Program-made: the position numbers and the translations under genes
From: Candidatus Njordarchaeum guaymasense
GTDB lineage: Archaea > Asgardarchaeota > Njordarchaeia > Njordarchaeales > Njordarchaeaceae
Direction of reading: 5' to 3'
Assembly: GCA_030587605.1 (NCBI GenBank)
Contig: JAUQYT010000156.1
Location: forward strand, 1-15,891
Length of the DNA stretch: 15,891 bases
Shown: in pieces, positions 14,161-15,891 of the stretch
Layout: the number at the start of each line of letters is the position of its first letter
How positions within the stretch are numbered: the stretch's first letter is position 1
Notes under the pieces: model-generated
Told to the model about the DNA's origin: nothing
Databases searched by the model: none
What the model saw: only the letters and a program-made list of their open reading frames with translations

Positions 14161-15891
14161 TTAAGGCTGTATTGCGGATGTGATTTTTGCGTTGAGTCCT
14201 GAAAACTTGGATAGGTACTCTATCCTCTCCTTCTTGAGTGATTGAACATGGTGGAATATTTGCTCTTGAGTGTAGTACTTTGAAAGATCGAACTTTCTCA
14301 TGTCTACGCTAGGAACCTTTGCTGGTACTTCCGTGTCGAAGTATCTGTCGTCCGCCCACTCAATCTCGCCTCTTGCAATGCCTCTAATGATGGCGGCCAT
14401 CTCAGGTATCTCTACTCTGAGGACTTTCTGTCTGATGGCCTTGGTGCCGTCTTCAGCTTTGAGCATGATCTCCCCAACGCCACCTGTATTGAGCTGGTAG
14501 AGTTGGATCTTGTCCTCATGTTTTTTAATGAATTCGTAGAAGCGATTGCCTTCTTCTGCCTCGTCTCCGATTATGAATGGATTTGTTCCCACTTCGCGGA
14601 CTGATTCGCCTGCTCTTCGTGGATCGCTCCCCGATGTCTCTATAGACTCCCCAAGCATGAAGGCGGCTGCTGCCTGCTCGGCTGTGAGTTTGGAGGCTAT
14701 GGGAACGACGGTATTTCGGCGTGTTATGAAGAATACCAGCAATCCATCGAGTTCGCCTATCGGGCTAAGATTCACGCTAGGGCTTTTGTATTCGCCGAAG
14801 TCGTCTCTCTGCATTATGCCTCTGGCGTTCCCAGTCAGGGTTTCATCGCCAAAGTATACGTTTCCCAAGTAGTCTACGAGCACATTCTCGAATATGGCAT
14901 CAGGCTTGGTGACCGCGGCGTAGATTAGTGGTTGGATCTCCGGAGTTACGCCTTCAGTCTTCAAATAGAAACCTTTCTCTGTTCCAAGCGCGGAGCAGTC
15001 AGGCCTAAGGAAGACTACATCATCTTGGATGATCTCTACTCCTTCTCCTTTCTCAGTTAGGCCGTGGTTGTGGCAGGTATGTGTAGTCTTACCTGTGGCG
15101 GTCAATCCGAAGATTAATGCGCCATATCGGTGTATCTTGTCGTCGCGACCTTTGGCACGTATGATTTTGGCGCCCGCGTGTAGACCTAGCATTCCGCGCT
15201 GCTTCGCCATCCACATGGCCATACGAAGGAACCCCTTCTTTGCTTCACCGTAATAGTCTGTCCCCAGAACGTAGGTTACACCTATCTCAGGGAAGACCAG
15301 TATCTGCCGATCCTTTTCTTGCCATTCGGGAATGTAGAGCAGTTGAAGGTGAGGTTCGCCGCGTTTTTGCTTTGGTGGAAAGAGTGTCTGACTGACCATG
15401 TACGCTAGGCGTACCATCTCTTTGCGCTGCACGGATACGTATAGGGTGCAGTGCGGCGTGAAGAGTGGATTATCACCCGTAGTCCGTTCAATGGCCACGA
15501 GAGGTGCTCGCTCCAAATACTTGTGGAGATCGGCGATGGTCTGGGGCAGGTTTCGAAGTATCTCTCTCTGGCGCGGATTCAGATTCTTTTGTTGCACTTC
15601 AGGACTTCCGACGTAGACTGTTAAGCTGGCGCTTCTATTTTTCACGGTGGAAGTGAAGTTATAGTTACCGAATATGGTTCTAGTGCCGTGTTCCTCCGCC
15701 ATCGACCGTACTCCTTTCTCATCGAGAAAGGTAATGTTTGATCTTCCTCTCAGGGCATCCACCGTGCTCCTGATCTCGTCTAGATTGACGGAGGCGGCAG
15801 CGATCTCAACTGCTTTAGCTGGACCTAGGGGCTCAAGGTATTCTCTAAAGAGTATGATCTCGTGTAGCCTCTTCTGGACTTCGAAGATCGG
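14161..15891 (-). CDS. pckA: Phosphoenolpyruvate carboxykinase, ATP type (5' end outside the window)
   Basis: Interconverts oxaloacetate plus ATP and PEP plus CO2 and ADP in gluconeogenesis. The frame stays open to the right edge: a GTG at 15762 is internal, and at least 43 further codons precede it (beginning PIFEVQKRLHEIILFRE), so at least 576 residues in total. Seen: ERTTGDNP substrate region, GLHAGAKI, the kinase-1a P-loop GLTATGKTTH (15079-15108), the kinase-2 metal motif IIQDDVVFLRPD, GNVYFGDETLTGNARG and SKLTAEQAAAAFMLGESIET. The P-loop has Ala where the common ATP-type enzyme has Gly (GLSGTGKTT), but the Walker A consensus is kept. It is longer than typical 520-540-residue enzymes, with extra N-terminal sequence. 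Convergent to the small membrane protein gene. Confidence 0.92.
   Translation of the reverse strand, partial: PIFEVQKRLHEIILFREYLEPLGPAKAVEIAAASVNLDEIRSTVDALRGRSNITFLDEKGVRSMAEEHGTRTIFGNYNFTSTVKNRSASLTVYVGSPEVQQKNLNPRQREILRNLPQTIADLHKYLERAPLVAIERTTGDNPLFTPHCTLYVSVQRKEMVRLAYMVSQTLFPPKQKRGEPHLQLLYIPEWQEKDRQILVFPEIGVTYVLGTDYYGEAKKGFLRMAMWMAKQRGMLGLHAGAKIIRAKGRDDKIHRYGALIFGLTATGKTTHTCHNHGLTEKGEGVEIIQDDVVFLRPDCSALGTEKGFYLKTEGVTPEIQPLIYAAVTKPDAIFENVLVDYLGNVYFGDETLTGNARGIMQRDDFGEYKSPSVNLSPIGELDGLLVFFITRRNTVVPIASKLTAEQAAAAFMLGESIETSGSDPRRAGESVREVGTNPFIIGDEAEEGNRFYEFIKKHEDKIQLYQLNTGGVGEIMLKAEDGTKAIRQKVLRVEIPEMAAIIRGIARGEIEWADDRYFDTEVPAKVPSVDMRKFDLSKYYTQEQIFHHVQSLKKERIEYLSKFSGLNAKITSAIQP

Noticed and set aside
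15760..15762. GTG 15762 as the start of pckA
   Set aside because: The same frame continues open, with protein-like sequence, to the window edge; no promoter or ribosome site is seen before this GTG.
1..15891. CRISPR array, insertion sequence, integrase or defence system
   Set aside because: No regularly spaced repeats, transposase or nuclease/toxin motifs were seen on either strand.

Overview
The window looks like chromosomal DNA of an archaeon, most likely of the TACK group and possibly Bathyarchaeia. Supporting signs are a PurS/PurQ/small-PurL FGAM synthase, a tRNA carrying two bulge-helix-bulge (BHB) introns, TATA-like boxes about 26 bp before likely transcript starts, many TTG/GTG starts, a winged-helix/ATP-cone/NrdD-like fusion and an archaeal COG1407 phosphoesterase. 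The phylum call is inference; no 16S or other strong marker is present.

Left part (1-4700). A truncated metX (homoserine O-acetyltransferase family, minus strand) is divergent from pyrB (aspartate carbamoyltransferase). No pyrI follows pyrB. Convergent to pyrB is a 760-residue protein that joins a winged helix, an ATP-cone and a class III ribonucleotide reductase (NrdD)-like domain. It has alanine where the radical glycine should be, so it looks like a nucleotide-sensing regulator built on a dead enzyme. A gap with a perfect TTGTCA-N4-TGACAA palindrome separates it from a small secreted protein of unknown function. Next comes a tRNA-Pro(CGG) interrupted at 37/38 and again in the T-loop at 59/60.

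Middle part (4747-12358, all minus strand). A COG2509-type FAD-dependent dehydrogenase, apparently with its own promoter, lies downstream of a tight purine operon transcribed purS-purQ-purL-purF-purE-purM. Its genes overlap by 4 nt or are nearly contiguous, which suggests translational coupling. Together they supply PRPP amidotransferase, FGAM synthase, AIR synthetase and N5-CAIR mutase/AIR carboxylase; purD, purN/purT, purK, purC and purB are not in the window.

Right part (12532-15891). A SbcD/Mre11-related phosphoesterase and a SWIM zinc-finger protein are divergent and seem to share one AT-rich promoter box. A 37-residue single-span membrane protein follows. The window ends inside pckA (ATP-type PEP carboxykinase), whose reading frame stays open through the right edge.

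The genes are mostly housekeeping metabolism (methionine, pyrimidine, purine, gluconeogenesis). The less ordinary items are the radical-less NrdD fusion with its palindromic upstream region, the doubly interrupted tRNA, the tiny membrane protein, and the phosphoesterase/SWIM divergent pair. I found no CRISPR array, insertion sequence or phage module. No stretch longer than 300 bases lacks a gene.
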